Shown: positions 41,510-49,848 of the stretch, in pieces
Position numbering within the stretch: the stretch's first letter is position 1
Layout of the letters: each line of letters begins with the position of its first letter
Assembly (NCBI GenBank): GCA_900544715.1
Contig: UQWL01000004.1
Location: 1-64,000, forward strand
Direction: 5' to 3'
Origin: an uncultured Oscillospiraceae bacterium
GTDB taxonomy: Bacteria; Bacillota; Clostridia; Oscillospirales; Acutalibacteraceae
Length of the DNA: 64,000 nucleotides
Notes under the pieces: model-generated
The model's database searches: none
The model's input: the letters and a program-made list of their open reading frames with translations, nothing else
What the model was told of the DNA's origin: nothing
Translations under genes and position numbers: made by a program

Positions 41510-43711
41510 ATGGCTGAAACGCATACCGATCTCACGGAGATCCTCGCATATATAGATCCTGCAATGCTCTCCTATCAGGAGTGGATCAACGTCGGTATGG
41601 GCCTCAAAGAGGCCGGATATCCGGCAACAGTATGGGATGAATGGAGCCGCCAGGATACAGCCCGTTATCATGCGGGAGAGTGCGAAAAGAAATGGGACAG
41701 CTTCCGTGGGGCGGCCCCTCCTGTCACGGCAGGGACCATTGTACAGATGGCACGGGAGCGCGGCTGGCGGCCGCCAAACAACGATCATGAACTGGATTGG
41801 AATGATGTCATCGGCGCAAAAGATGATCTCATCGTCATCGACAAGGACTGGATTGAAGGGAAGGAAATCCATATCCCTGAGAAATGGGACCCGGCAAAAC
41901 AGCTCATCACTTATCTCGAAACGCTCTTCGACGCCAGTGAAAATGTCGGCTATGTGACCCGTAGCTGGGAACGTGACGGGAAGCATCTCCCTTCAAAGGG
42001 ATGCTGTGACCGCACGGCCGGGAAATTGATTCAGGAACTCAACAGCTGTAAAGGTGATGTCGGCAAGGTGCTCGGCGACTATAACCCTACCGCCGGCGCA
42101 TGGATCCGCTTCAACCCCTTGGACGGGAATGGTATAAAAAACGAAAATGTAACGGATTTCCGCTATGCACTTGTCGAATCCGACGCAATGGAGCTCGACC
42201 GACAGAATGCAATCATCCGGGAGCTTGAGTTGCCGGTTGCCTGCCTGGTGCACAGCGGAAAAAAGAGCCTGCATGCCATTGTTCGGGTGGAAGCAGCAAA
42301 CTATGAAGAATACCGCAAGCGGGTCGATTACCTGTACACAGTTTGTCAGAAAAACGGCCTGGAGATCGACCGGCAGAACCGCAACCCGTCGCGCCTGTCT
42401 CGCATGCCAGGTGTGATGCGCAACGGGCAGAAGCAATACCTGATCGATACGAATATCGGCAAAAGCAGCTGGAACGAATGGTATGAGTGGATTGAGAGTG
42501 TCAACGACGACCTGCCCGATCCGGAAAATATGCTCGACGTATGGGATCACTTGCCTGAGCTTTCTCCGCCGCTGATTGACGGCGTGCTACGGCAGGGGCA
42601 CAAGATGCTGGTGGCCGGGCCGTCCAAGGCAGGCAAAAGCTATGCGCTGATCGAATTGTGCTGCGCCGTGGCTGAAGGAAAGACCTGGCTGAATTTTAAC
42701 TGCACGCAGGGCAAAATCTTGTATGTCAACCTTGAACTGGACCGTGCGTCCTGCCTGCACCGTTTCAAGGACGTTTATACGGCGCTCGGCTGGGCGCCGG
42801 AGCATCTCTCAAGCATTGATATCTGGAACCTACGTGGCAAAAGCGTCCCTATGGATAAACTGGCGCCGAAGCTGATCCGCCGGGCAGCAAAAAAAGATTA
42901 CATCGCCATTGTCATCGACCCAATCTACAAGGTCATTACCGGAGACGAAAACAGCGCGGACCAAATGGCTCATTTCTGCAACCAGTTTGACAAAGTCTGC
43001 ACGGAGCTGAATTGCGCTGTGATCTACTGCCACCACCACTCAAAAGGCGGCCAGGGCGGCAAAAAAAGTATGGATCGTGCATCGGGATCTGGTGTGTTTG
43101 CCCGCGACCCGGACGCTCTACTGGATCTGATCGAACTCGAAGTAACTGACAGCCTACGGGCGCAGGAAGAGAACAAAGCGGTTTGCAGGATCTGCTCAGC
43201 ATGGCTCGAGCGTTTTGGCCTGTCAGGCGAAGTATCTCAAGATGATTTATGCAGTCAAAAGGCAGCCTTGGATGCCTGCAGAGGTCTGTTCAAGCCGCAA
43301 ACCTACAAACTCATGATGGAGGACATCGAAGCAGCAAATCGGCAAGTGCAAGCTCGTTCCGCGTGGCGCGTAGAAGGGACACTGCGAGAATTCCCGAAGT
43401 TCCCGCCGGTCAACCTCTGGTTCGACTATCCGATCCATCGACCAGACAATTCCGGTGCGCTCAAGGACATCGAGCCCGACGGGGATCGCCCGCCGTGGCA
43501 GAAAAATTTCGGTAAAAAGAAAAGCCCGAAAGACAGAAAGCAAGACAGAAAAGGATCTGTTGAAACTGCCTATGAGGCCTGCGGAATTGACGGCGAAGTG
43601 ACTGTAGACGCCCTGGCGGAATACATGGGCGTGACGGAAAAGACGGTCCGGAACCGCTTGAAAGAGCACGGGGGCTTCTGGATTGACGAGGGAAAAGTCG
43701 GAAAGAAGTGA
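41510..43711 (+). CDS. Phage primase/helicase (PriCT and RepA-like AAA_25 domains)
   Basis: 733 residues. N-terminal LSYQEWINVGMGLKEAGYPATVWDEWSRQ is a primase-C-terminal (PriCT-2) module. A primase-like middle follows (RYALVESDAMELDRQNAIIRELELPVACLVHSGKKSLHAIVRV). The RecA-like helicase starts at VAGPSKAGKSYALIELCCAVA, with VIDPIYKVITGDENSADQMA and IYCHHHSKGGQG. The C-terminus ends in a short winged-helix-like segment (VDALAEYMGVTEKTVRNRLKEHGG). Main replication protein; the repeat region that follows may be its origin. Confidence 0.82.
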   Translation: MAETHTDLTEILAYIDPAMLSYQEWINVGMGLKEAGYPATVWDEWSRQDTARYHAGECEKKWDSFRGAAPPVTAGTIVQMARERGWRPPNNDHELDWNDVIGAKDDLIVIDKDWIEGKEIHIPEKWDPAKQLITYLETLFDASENVGYVTRSWERDGKHLPSKGCCDRTAGKLIQELNSCKGDVGKVLGDYNPTAGAWIRFNPLDGNGIKNENVTDFRYALVESDAMELDRQNAIIRELELPVACLVHSGKKSLHAIVRVEAANYEEYRKRVDYLYTVCQKNGLEIDRQNRNPSRLSRMPGVMRNGQKQYLIDTNIGKSSWNEWYEWIESVNDDLPDPENMLDVWDHLPELSPPLIDGVLRQGHKMLVAGPSKAGKSYALIELCCAVAEGKTWLNFNCTQGKILYVNLELDRASCLHRFKDVYTALGWAPEHLSSIDIWNLRGKSVPMDKLAPKLIRRAAKKDYIAIVIDPIYKVITGDENSADQMAHFCNQFDKVCTELNCAVIYCHHHSKGGQGGKKSMDRASGSGVFARDPDALLDLIELEVTDSLRAQEENKAVCRICSAWLERFGLSGEVSQDDLCSQKAALDACRGLFKPQTYKLMMEDIEAANRQVQARSAWRVEGTLREFPKFPPVNLWFDYPIHRPDNSGALKDIEPDGDRPPWQKNFGKKKSPKDRKQDRKGSVETAYEACGIDGEVTVDALAEYMGVTEKTVRNRLKEHGGFWIDEGKVGKK

Positions 43712-43975
43712 GGGAAATTCTCGAAGATTTTCCTTTCCCTCACAGGGAAAAAGTCGAGATTTTCCCTACTTTCCCTCTGAGGGAAAAAACCGAGAATTCT
43801 CGAGTTTTTCCCTAGGGAAGAAAAAGCAGTATATATATTTCATATATACTGGGGATTTTCCCTCACGGTCAACGGGGAAAGGAAGGCGGCTGAAAGCAAA
43901 GCCGCCGTCCTCCCTTCCCCGATCGTTGACAAAATAGATTTCGAAGGCGCACTTTATCAATTTAATGGAGTGAAT
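43712..43975. repeat. Origin-like repeat region after the primase gene
   Basis: At least eight copies of TTTCCCT or its complement AGGGAAA occur between 43711 and 43866, several as dyads. CGAGAATTCTCG is a perfect palindrome at 43791-43802. CAGTATATAT and its complement form an AT-rich hairpin at 43827-43851. A long imperfect hairpin, GTCAACGGGG...CCCCGATCGTTGAC, covers 43869-43930. No convincing gene. Iterons, a melting region and hairpins behind a primase gene suggest a replication origin. Confidence 0.6.
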
Positions 43976-43979
43976 CAAG

Positions 43980-44210
43980 TTGAGTAATAAAGCATCGCGG
44001 GATAGGCGGCTTTTAGTGGCAAATGATATGCCACCGCTATTCCGCACACAACCGGGCAAAAAATATAACTATGATGATGACGATGTGCTGAAATGGATCG
44101 CTGCCCGTCCAGGGTTGTTAGGATTTGTTTTTGACAAGCTTCGCGCCTGCGGCTACATTTCATATGATCCAGATACCGGGAAATGGCAAGGTGCTGACTA
44201 TGAGCCTTGA
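43980..44210 (+). CDS. Conserved small phage protein
   Basis: 76 residues from TTG behind GGAGTG: NDMPPLFRTQPGKKYNYDDDDVLKWIAARPGLLGFVFDKLRACGYISYDPDTGKWQGADYEP. Seen upstream of RusA in related phages. Function unknown. Overlaps the RusA start. Confidence 0.65.
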   Translation: MSNKASRDRRLLVANDMPPLFRTQPGKKYNYDDDDVLKWIAARPGLLGFVFDKLRACGYISYDPDTGKWQGADYEP

Positions 44211-44595
44211 ATTTTTTATGCCAATGATCCCACCAACGGTAACGCATCAGGAGAAGCAAGTGCGTGTGGTACATGGGAAACCGTTGTTCTATGAACCGGC
44301 AGAACTGAAATCTGCCCGGGCGAAGCTCACGGATAGCGTCGGTAGGTTCCAGCCGGCAACGCCGTACAAAAGCGGTGTTAGGCTGGTGGTGAAGTGGTGC
44401 TTCCCACGGAAGCAGCATCCGGACGGGTCGTACCGGACGACAAAGCCGGACACGGATAACCTGCAGAAGCTGCTGAAGGATTGCATGACAGCATGTGGCT
44501 TTTGGAAAGATGACGCCCTGGTAGCCTCCGAGATCGTCGAGAAGTTCTGGGCGGAGACGCCGGGCATCTACATCCGGATTGAGGAGCTACCATGA
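44200..44595 (+). CDS. rusA: RusA-like Holliday junction resolvase
   Basis: 131 residues from ATG 44200. FMPMIPPTVTHQEKQVRVVHGKP opens the fold, and the catalytic region is KPDTDNLQKLLKDCMTACGFWKDDALVAS with the conserved Asp residues, then EKFWAETPGIYIRIE. RusA resolves four-way junctions formed in phage replication and recombination. Confidence 0.88.
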   Translation: MSLEFFMPMIPPTVTHQEKQVRVVHGKPLFYEPAELKSARAKLTDSVGRFQPATPYKSGVRLVVKWCFPRKQHPDGSYRTTKPDTDNLQKLLKDCMTACGFWKDDALVASEIVEKFWAETPGIYIRIEELP

Positions 44596-44840
44596 AGATC
44601 GAAGAGGTAAAGCGCTGCCTGAACAAAACGGTAATTCGCGGTACGAGCACAGGAAGTCTTCCATATCTCTTTACCGGTTGCATCCTGCGAAAAAGTGATC
44701 TGGGATATTACTACCAGGCAGAGTTGCAGGATCCGGACAATGAAAATTCCGTGTTAATCTGCAGGCTGGAGGAAATCAACGAACGGAGGCAATCCGATGC
44801 GCAAAATACGAAAAAGCAAACCGCCGGAACAGGCGATTGA
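44592..44840 (+). CDS. Small phage protein
   Basis: 82 residues, ATG overlaps the RusA stop (ATGA). MKIEEVKRCLNKTVIRGTSTGSLPYLFTGCILRKSDLGYYYQAELQDP resembles small early proteins of Clostridia phages. The last ~14 residues overlap the next gene. Unknown function. Confidence 0.6.
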   Translation: MKIEEVKRCLNKTVIRGTSTGSLPYLFTGCILRKSDLGYYYQAELQDPDNENSVLICRLEEINERRQSDAQNTKKQTAGTGD

Positions 44841-45025
44841 GCAATACACGTTTTACGGCACGGTCGTATATACCTGCCCGTACTGCTCTGCCCAACTAGG
44901 GGGGGGCTGAGACGAGCAGGAGGCCGGAGAGGTGCCCAGAGTGCGGGCAGCCGGTAGTTTATCCGGCTGATGAAAAAGAGGTCCGGCAAGCATTTGGCTC
45001 GGAATCGGATGAAAGGAGTGAATGA
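44797..45025 (+). pseudogene. Zinc-ribbon protein split by an eight-G tract
   Basis: ATG 44797 behind CGGAGG reads MRKIRKSKPPEQAIEQ..., VYTCPYCSAQLGGG and stops at once after a run of eight G (44899-44906). With seven G the frame continues ETSRRPERCPECGQPVVYPADEKEV... to 45025, giving a 75-residue protein with two CxxC pairs. So it is a frameshift in a homopolymer: sequencing error, mutation or phase-variable site. Confidence 0.7.
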
Positions 45026-45028
45026 TAC

Positions 45029-45253
45029 ATGAAGATTGTGGTAAAGCGGATTTTAGACGTACCGTCAGGCTTTTACTGTCAGAAGAACGGCAGGTGTGCA
45101 GGCTTCACCTTCTTGGATGAAGATAGTGCCATTTGTTCAAACTTTAACACGCCTTTATTCAGAGATGCAAAATCATATGCATGGCTAAAATGCCACGAAT
45201 GTATGGATAGGACTTTAAGCTATCTTGAAACCAGAACGGAACACCAAATATAA
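45029..45253 (+). CDS. Cysteine-rich small phage protein
   Basis: 74 residues with Cys pairs in FYCQKNGRCAGF, ICSNFNTPL and LKCHECMD. Possibly metal-binding. Follows the zinc-ribbon frame by 3 bases behind AAAGGAGTG. Unknown family. Confidence 0.6.
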   Translation: MKIVVKRILDVPSGFYCQKNGRCAGFTFLDEDSAICSNFNTPLFRDAKSYAWLKCHECMDRTLSYLETRTEHQI

Positions 45254-45271
45254 ACAAAGGGGTGAACGATT

Positions 45272-45586
45272 ATGCAACTAAACCGTCTACTTGAAATCAC
45301 CAACGACCGCGAAACCTGCGAGTTTTGCCCGGACCCTACTTGGTGTGAAAATATTTGTACCAGATGCAATAAAGTCAAGCCGATCACGGAGGAGGAACTG
45401 CGGGAGTATTATCGGGAGATCAGGAAAGTGCTTACGGAGAACGCCAACCTCCGCGGAGACCTTGAACTGGCCGTGCAGGACATCAACAACATGGCCACTG
45501 GAAAATACAAGGTCTGTAATTTCTGCGGGCGGATTGAATGCCAGGAGGAAAAATGCCATTTTCAGTGGCGCGGAGCGGAGGAATAA
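45272..45586 (+). CDS. Cysteine-rich phage protein with coiled coil
   Basis: 104 residues: CEFCPDPTWCENICTRCNK, a helical middle (EEELREYYREIRKVLTENANLRGDLEL) and CNFCGRIECQEEKC. Two probable zinc sites flank a coiled coil. Unknown function, part of the run of small zinc proteins before the late activator. Confidence 0.6.
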   Translation: MQLNRLLEITNDRETCEFCPDPTWCENICTRCNKVKPITEEELREYYREIRKVLTENANLRGDLELAVQDINNMATGKYKVCNFCGRIECQEEKCHFQWRGAEE

Positions 45587-45591
45587 CTAAC

Positions 45592-45780
45592 ATGCCTAAA
45601 ATTGATCCTGACAAGCTCGCCGCCGTCCATCGGTTATGCAATCTCATACCGCCGCCAGCGAAGTCGCAGTGCCCCGATGAGCGGTGTGTTTGGCTGCTGG
45701 ATGGCGGGCTGTGTCCGTTTAAACGTTGTGTGAGGAGGGATGGGTTTGACCGTCAAAGACGCCGAGAACATAAAGCTTGA
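45592..45780 (+). CDS. Small cysteine-containing phage protein
   Basis: 62 residues: MPKIDPDKLAAVHRLCNLIPPPAKSQCPDERCVWLLDGGLCPFKRCVRRDG. Overlaps the start of the activator gene by 35 bases. Unknown function. Confidence 0.55.
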   Translation: MPKIDPDKLAAVHRLCNLIPPPAKSQCPDERCVWLLDGGLCPFKRCVRRDGFDRQRRREHKA

Positions 45781-46159
45781 CCCGGATGTCTACTCCCGGT
45801 GCGTCGCCACAGCGAAGGGGTATTACCGCATGCTTCAGCGCCAACAAGAAATCGAAGAGGAGATCATCCACGAGACGCATGCACCGGACGGGCAGCCCAG
45901 AGGAAGCAGTGTCGGAGACCCCACCGGACGGAAGGTCGAGAAGATTCTTCAGAGGCAAAAGGAGAATGACAGGAAGATCAGGGCGGTGGAGCAGGCGTGG
46001 ATGGAATGCGAAGAAGATCGTGAAAGGGAATTGATCAAGCGCAACCTTTTTGAAGGGATGCAGATGCAATACATTCAGCTGGACATGTCGCTACGGACGA
46101 TGAAGCGTTTCCGAAAGCGATTTTTAATCCGGCTTGCAAAAAATCTTCAAGAAATTTAG
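45746..46159 (+). CDS. ArpU/RinA-like late transcription activator
   Basis: 137 residues from TTG 45746, which is at proper distance from AGGAGGG; an ATG six bases earlier is too close. YSRCVATAKGYYRMLQRQQEIEEEIIHE, then EQAWMECEEDRERELIKRNLFEGMQMQYIQLDMSLRTMKRFRKRFLI. This sigma-70 region-4-like helical pattern and the place right before terminase are those of ArpU/RinA regulators that switch on late phage genes. Confidence 0.75.
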   Translation: MTVKDAENIKLDPDVYSRCVATAKGYYRMLQRQQEIEEEIIHETHAPDGQPRGSSVGDPTGRKVEKILQRQKENDRKIRAVEQAWMECEEDRERELIKRNLFEGMQMQYIQLDMSLRTMKRFRKRFLIRLAKNLQEI

Positions 46160-46166
46160 CAAGTGG

Positions 46167-46195
46167 CACCTTTTTCTCAAAATAGGGTCTATAAT
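46167..46195 (+). promoter_or_regulatory. Putative activator-dependent late promoter
   Basis: TATAAT at 46190-46195 with no recognisable -35 at the right distance (CACCTT). It sits directly after the activator gene and before the tRNA-like region and terminase, as expected for a promoter that needs the ArpU-like protein. Confidence 0.4.
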
Positions 46196-46286
46196 TGGTA
46201 TTGTGGAATGATTGCAAGAACCTTTTCACTTTCAGTTTTCTCCTTTCTTTCCCGCCTTTCCCGGGGCGGCAATACCGGGGAACTAT

Positions 46287-46355
46287 GACGCTCGTAGCAC
46301 AATTAGCAGTGCGGCCCTGCACGGGTGCGTGTGGGTGCAACTCCCGCCAGCGTCA
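46287..46355 (+). tRNA. Degenerate tRNA-like sequence
   Basis: Acceptor GACGCT/AGCGTC, D arm TAGCACAATTAGCAGTGC (very close to the canonical TAGCTCAATTGGCAGAGC), loop CTGCACG with GCA in the anticodon place, and T arm GTGGG-TGCAACT-CCCGC. The anticodon stem is poor and the T loop is not canonical, so it is a decayed phage tRNA or a tRNA mimic. Confidence 0.5.
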
Positions 46356-46435
46356 AAAGCCCAGAGATGCATATCTGGCAAACGAGTTTCCTTGCCGCCC
46401 TTAAACCAGCGCAGTTTATTGTCGACAAGGATATC

Positions 46436-46482
46436 GTGGGGCAACAGGTTTAGACCGGGTTCGAATCCCGGAGGCCCCACCA
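46436..46482 (+). ncRNA. tRNA-3'-half-like structure with CCA
   Basis: T arm CCGGG-TTCGAAT-CCCGG is perfect and followed by AGGCCCC, A and CCA. The 5' partner GTGGGGC lies only 12 bases before the T arm, so acceptor and T arm can form but D and anticodon arms are absent. Either the 3' half of a disrupted tRNA or a mini tRNA-like element. The rest of 46160-46630 has no gene I trust. Confidence 0.5.
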
Positions 46483-46642
46483 ATAGCCCTATACGGAAAG
46501 GGCTGACTTGCACGCGGAAGAGAAACGTGCGGCTCCGCCGGAGGCCAGCATTCCGGCAACTAAACCAATACCAGCGGACTGCCTTCCCCCAGGCGGTTCG
46601 CTATTTTTGACGATAAAAATTTAAAATGAGGTGGTGAGGACA

Positions 46643-47086
46643 GTGTCCGAACAGCTTACGCCACGGCAGGAGCTTTTTTGCAGGGAATATATCATCGACT
46701 ACAACGGGAAGCAGGCCGCTGCCCGCGCCGGCTACTCAGAGAAATCAGCGGAAACACAGGCAGCAAGGCTGCTAAGGAATGACAAGGTGCTTTCACGCGT
46801 GCGGGAATTGCAGGCGGAGCAGGTCAAACGGCTATCGATCTCCGCCGACTGGGTGATCCTCAAGTTAAAAGAAACGCTCGATCAGTGCATGGCCGCTGTC
46901 CCAGTGATGGTCTGGGACCCGGAGTTGAAGTGTAAAGTGGAATCGGGTGATTATGTGTTTGATAGCAAAGGAGCGGAGAGAGCCCTGGAGCTGATCGGCA
47001 AGCATATTGGGATGTTTACGGATAAACTCTCAGTTTCTCACGATACGCCCGTCATCATCGATAACATAGGTGACCACGGTGGCTGA
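46643..47086 (+). CDS. Terminase small subunit
   Basis: 147 residues from GTG 46643 (GAGG upstream; GTGs at 46631/46634 also possible). Terminase_2 pattern: LTPRQELFCREYIIDYNGKQAAARAGYSEKSAETQAARLLRNDKV, then a helical region and a C-terminal interaction tail. It recognises packaging sites on phage DNA and guides the large subunit. Overlaps the next gene by 17 bases. Confidence 0.9.
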   Translation: MSEQLTPRQELFCREYIIDYNGKQAAARAGYSEKSAETQAARLLRNDKVLSRVRELQAEQVKRLSISADWVILKLKETLDQCMAAVPVMVWDPELKCKVESGDYVFDSKGAERALELIGKHIGMFTDKLSVSHDTPVIIDNIGDHGG

Positions 47087-48317
47087 GATTAAGCTTGACC
47101 GGGTGATTGCACCCGCCTTCTATGGTCTCCATCGGGATATCAGGTCCGAGGGACACACACATTACGTCCTCAAGGGCGGGCGCGGCAGTACAAAGAGTTC
47201 CTTTACGTCAATCGAAATCATCCTCGGGATCATGCAGCACCCCGATGCACACGCGGTTATCCTGCGTAAGGTTGGGAACACGCTGCATGATTCTGTTTTT
47301 ACGCAAATACTCTGGGCTGTATCGGCTTTAGGCATGCAGGAGTATTTCCGGCCCAACCAAAGCCCCCTTCGGCTGACATACACCCCCACAGGCCAGACAA
47401 TCCTGTTCCGCGGTGCCGACGAGCCAATGAAGCTCAAGTCCATCAAACCTCCTTTTGGATATTTCCGCTATGTGTGGTATGAGGAGTGGAACCAGTTCGG
47501 TGGGATGCAGGAGACGCGCAGCATCAACCAGTCCCTCATGCGCGGCGGGGAGCGATTTACAGTTTTTTACACATACAACCCACCGGAATCCGTTCGGGAC
47601 TGGGTGAATGAGGAGGTGCGCGCCAATCGACTGGACCGTGTCATCCACCATTCCACGTATGAGACGGTGCCGCCAGAATGGCTGGGGGAGCAGTTTTTCA
47701 TCGAGGCACGTCATCTCCAAAAAACGCAGCCTGAACGTTACCGGCACGAATATCTCGGCGAGGTTATCGGTACCGGCGGCGAAGTGTTCAAAAACGTCAC
47801 ACTCCGCAAAATCACCGATGACGAGATCAAGCGCTTCGACCGGGTCCGTCGCGGCCTCGACTGGGGCTATGCGGTTGATCCGCTGGCATATATCGTCTGC
47901 CATTATGATAAGACTCGCCGCAAGCTATATATATTCCACGAACTTTTCAAAGCCGAGATGAGCAACCGGGCAGCTGCCAAACTGATACGGGCGGAGAACA
48001 CGCTCAATCAGGAGATCATCGCGGACAGCGCCGAACCGAAGAGCATTGCCGAGATGTATGAGTATGGATTGCGGGTAATCGGCGCCCGCAAGGGGCCTGA
48101 CAGCGTGAAACACGGAGTTGACTGGCTGCGGGACCTTGAAGAAATTATCATTGACGACCAGCGTTGCCCGAATGCGGCGCGGGAATTCCTCGGCTACGAG
48201 CTTGACCGGGACAAAGACGGCAATTTCAAGGCCGCCTACCCTGACCGGGGCAACCACACCATCGATGCCGTCCGTTATGCGACGCAGGATGATCAGATCA
48301 ATGTGCAAGTGAGGTAA
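47070..48317 (+). CDS. Terminase large subunit (PBSX/Terminase_3 type)
   Basis: 415 residues. ATPase motif I LKGGRGSTKSSFTSIEI near 31-46, Walker B FRYVWYEEWNQF, nuclease domain with RGLDWGYAVDPLAYIVC, IADSAEPKSIAEM and a closing NHTIDAVRYATQDD. The motor that cuts and packages phage DNA into the procapsid. Confidence 0.93.
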   Translation: MTTVAEIKLDRVIAPAFYGLHRDIRSEGHTHYVLKGGRGSTKSSFTSIEIILGIMQHPDAHAVILRKVGNTLHDSVFTQILWAVSALGMQEYFRPNQSPLRLTYTPTGQTILFRGADEPMKLKSIKPPFGYFRYVWYEEWNQFGGMQETRSINQSLMRGGERFTVFYTYNPPESVRDWVNEEVRANRLDRVIHHSTYETVPPEWLGEQFFIEARHLQKTQPERYRHEYLGEVIGTGGEVFKNVTLRKITDDEIKRFDRVRRGLDWGYAVDPLAYIVCHYDKTRRKLYIFHELFKAEMSNRAAAKLIRAENTLNQEIIADSAEPKSIAEMYEYGLRVIGARKGPDSVKHGVDWLRDLEEIIIDDQRCPNAAREFLGYELDRDKDGNFKAAYPDRGNHTIDAVRYATQDDQINVQVR

Positions 48318-48321
48318 TGCT

Positions 48322-49848
48322 ATGTACATCACCAACATGGAACTCATCAAGCAAAAGCTGACCGCTGAGGGCAGGCTAAGCACGAGCGATATCATTAAGC
48401 AGATCCTCAAAGATGAGGATGCGAACCCTGCAAAGCGATACATGGCTGTTGGTAAGCAGTATTACGACGGTGCTCACGATATCCTGCAACATGATTTTCG
48501 GCAGTCGTGGGTTTATGACGAGGTCGAGACAGCAGCAGGGATTGACCGCTCGGGACACCTCATCACGAACGAGAACAATTCCAACCACCATAATGTCCAC
48601 AACATCTATCAGCAGCAGGTGGATCAGAAAACCGCATACATCGTCGGGAAGCCGCCCAGTGTCACGGTGGAGGGCGCGGAAGATCATGCAGAGCTGAAGT
48701 CCTTTGAGGACGCGGTCACCGCCGTTACGTCGGATGAGGAGTTTGCGGATACGCTCAATGATTACGTTACCGGTGCGAGTAACAAGGGTGTAGAGTGGCT
48801 ACACGTTTATTACGATAAGGCGGGCAAGCTGCAATATGTCGTCACACCTGCAGAAGAGGTCATTCCCTTCTATGATTCGGTCTACCAAAAAGAGCTTGTT
48901 GAGCTCATCCGCTACTACTCTGTTGCAGTAGTGGCCGATGGCAAGGAAACGTTGCGCAAGAAAATCGAGTGGTGGACAAAGGAAAACGTCACCTACTATG
49001 AAGAATCGGAATCCGGCGATTACATTCTTGATCAGGCCCGTAGCCCAAACCCCGCCGCGCATTGGTATAAAATCACGTCGAAGGACGGCCTTGTTACCCG
49101 CCGGGAGCCGCATGGCTGGGGCCGGGTGCCGTTTATCCCGCTCTACAACAATGGCCGGCATGCGAGCGATCTGACGCGGATCAAGGGCTTGCAGGATGCA
49201 TACAACCTGATCTCCTCAGCCAGTACAAATAACCAGATTGATTTGGTTGAGCTCTACTGGATCGTGCAGGGCTACGGCGGCGAGACCGCAAAGGCCATCC
49301 AGCGCAAGCTGCAAATGAACAAGGCGGTCAGCATTTCCGACCCGCAGGGCAAGGTCAGCGCCGAGCAGGTCACGCTGGGCGTGCAGGAGCGGCTCTCGTG
49401 GCTCGACATGCTGCGTAGCGATATGTACAGCCTCGGCATGGCGATTGATACGACCGCCGATAAATTCGCGACGGCGCCCTCGGGCGTGGCCCTCAAATTT
49501 CTTTATACGCCGCTCGATCAGAAGGCAAATATGCTGGTCATCAAGCTCAAACGGGCGCTGAAAGATCTCATGTGGTTCATCACGCAGGATATCAACCTGA
49601 AACAGGGAACAGAGTATGACAGCGCCCTGATCAGGGTGGACGTCAATAAGACGGTCATCACAAACGACGCGGAGACCGTAACGATGATTCAACAGTCGCA
49701 GGGCATTGTCCCGGACACGATCCTGCTTGCAAAGCACCCGTTTGTGGATGACGTAAACCAGGCGATAAAGGACCTCGAGAAGCAGCGGGAGGATGCGGCA
49801 AAACGCTTTTTGGACAGCGACGTCCCATGGGGAGAGGATGGGGAATGA
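48322..49848 (+). CDS. Portal protein (SPP1 gp6 family)
   Basis: 508 residues: KAYIVGKPPSVTV, WLHVYYDKAGKLQYVVTPAEEVIPFYD, GWGRVPFIPLYNN, then GLQDAYNLISSASTNNQID and a C-terminal tail ending PWGEDGE. The dodecameric ring through which DNA enters the head. Directly after terminase, overlapping the MuF gene by ATGA. Confidence 0.92.
   Translation: MYITNMELIKQKLTAEGRLSTSDIIKQILKDEDANPAKRYMAVGKQYYDGAHDILQHDFRQSWVYDEVETAAGIDRSGHLITNENNSNHHNVHNIYQQQVDQKTAYIVGKPPSVTVEGAEDHAELKSFEDAVTAVTSDEEFADTLNDYVTGASNKGVEWLHVYYDKAGKLQYVVTPAEEVIPFYDSVYQKELVELIRYYSVAVVADGKETLRKKIEWWTKENVTYYEESESGDYILDQARSPNPAAHWYKITSKDGLVTRREPHGWGRVPFIPLYNNGRHASDLTRIKGLQDAYNLISSASTNNQIDLVELYWIVQGYGGETAKAIQRKLQMNKAVSISDPQGKVSAEQVTLGVQERLSWLDMLRSDMYSLGMAIDTTADKFATAPSGVALKFLYTPLDQKANMLVIKLKRALKDLMWFITQDINLKQGTEYDSALIRVDVNKTVITNDAETVTMIQQSQGIVPDTILLAKHPFVDDVNQAIKDLEKQREDAAKRFLDSDVPWGEDGE

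Noticed and set aside
43683..43937. 84-codon frame over the origin-like repeats
   Set aside because: Low-complexity Ser/Phe/Lys product generated by the TTTCCCT repeats; overlaps the primase end.
46287..46482. tmRNA or intron-containing tRNA
   Set aside because: No tmRNA 5' domain (GGNNUUCGAC type) or tag ORF, and no 5' acceptor matching AGGCCCC within a plausible distance.
46212..46610. 132-codon frame over the tRNA-like region
   Set aside because: It covers structured RNA sequence, has no clear ribosome site and no recognisable protein pattern.
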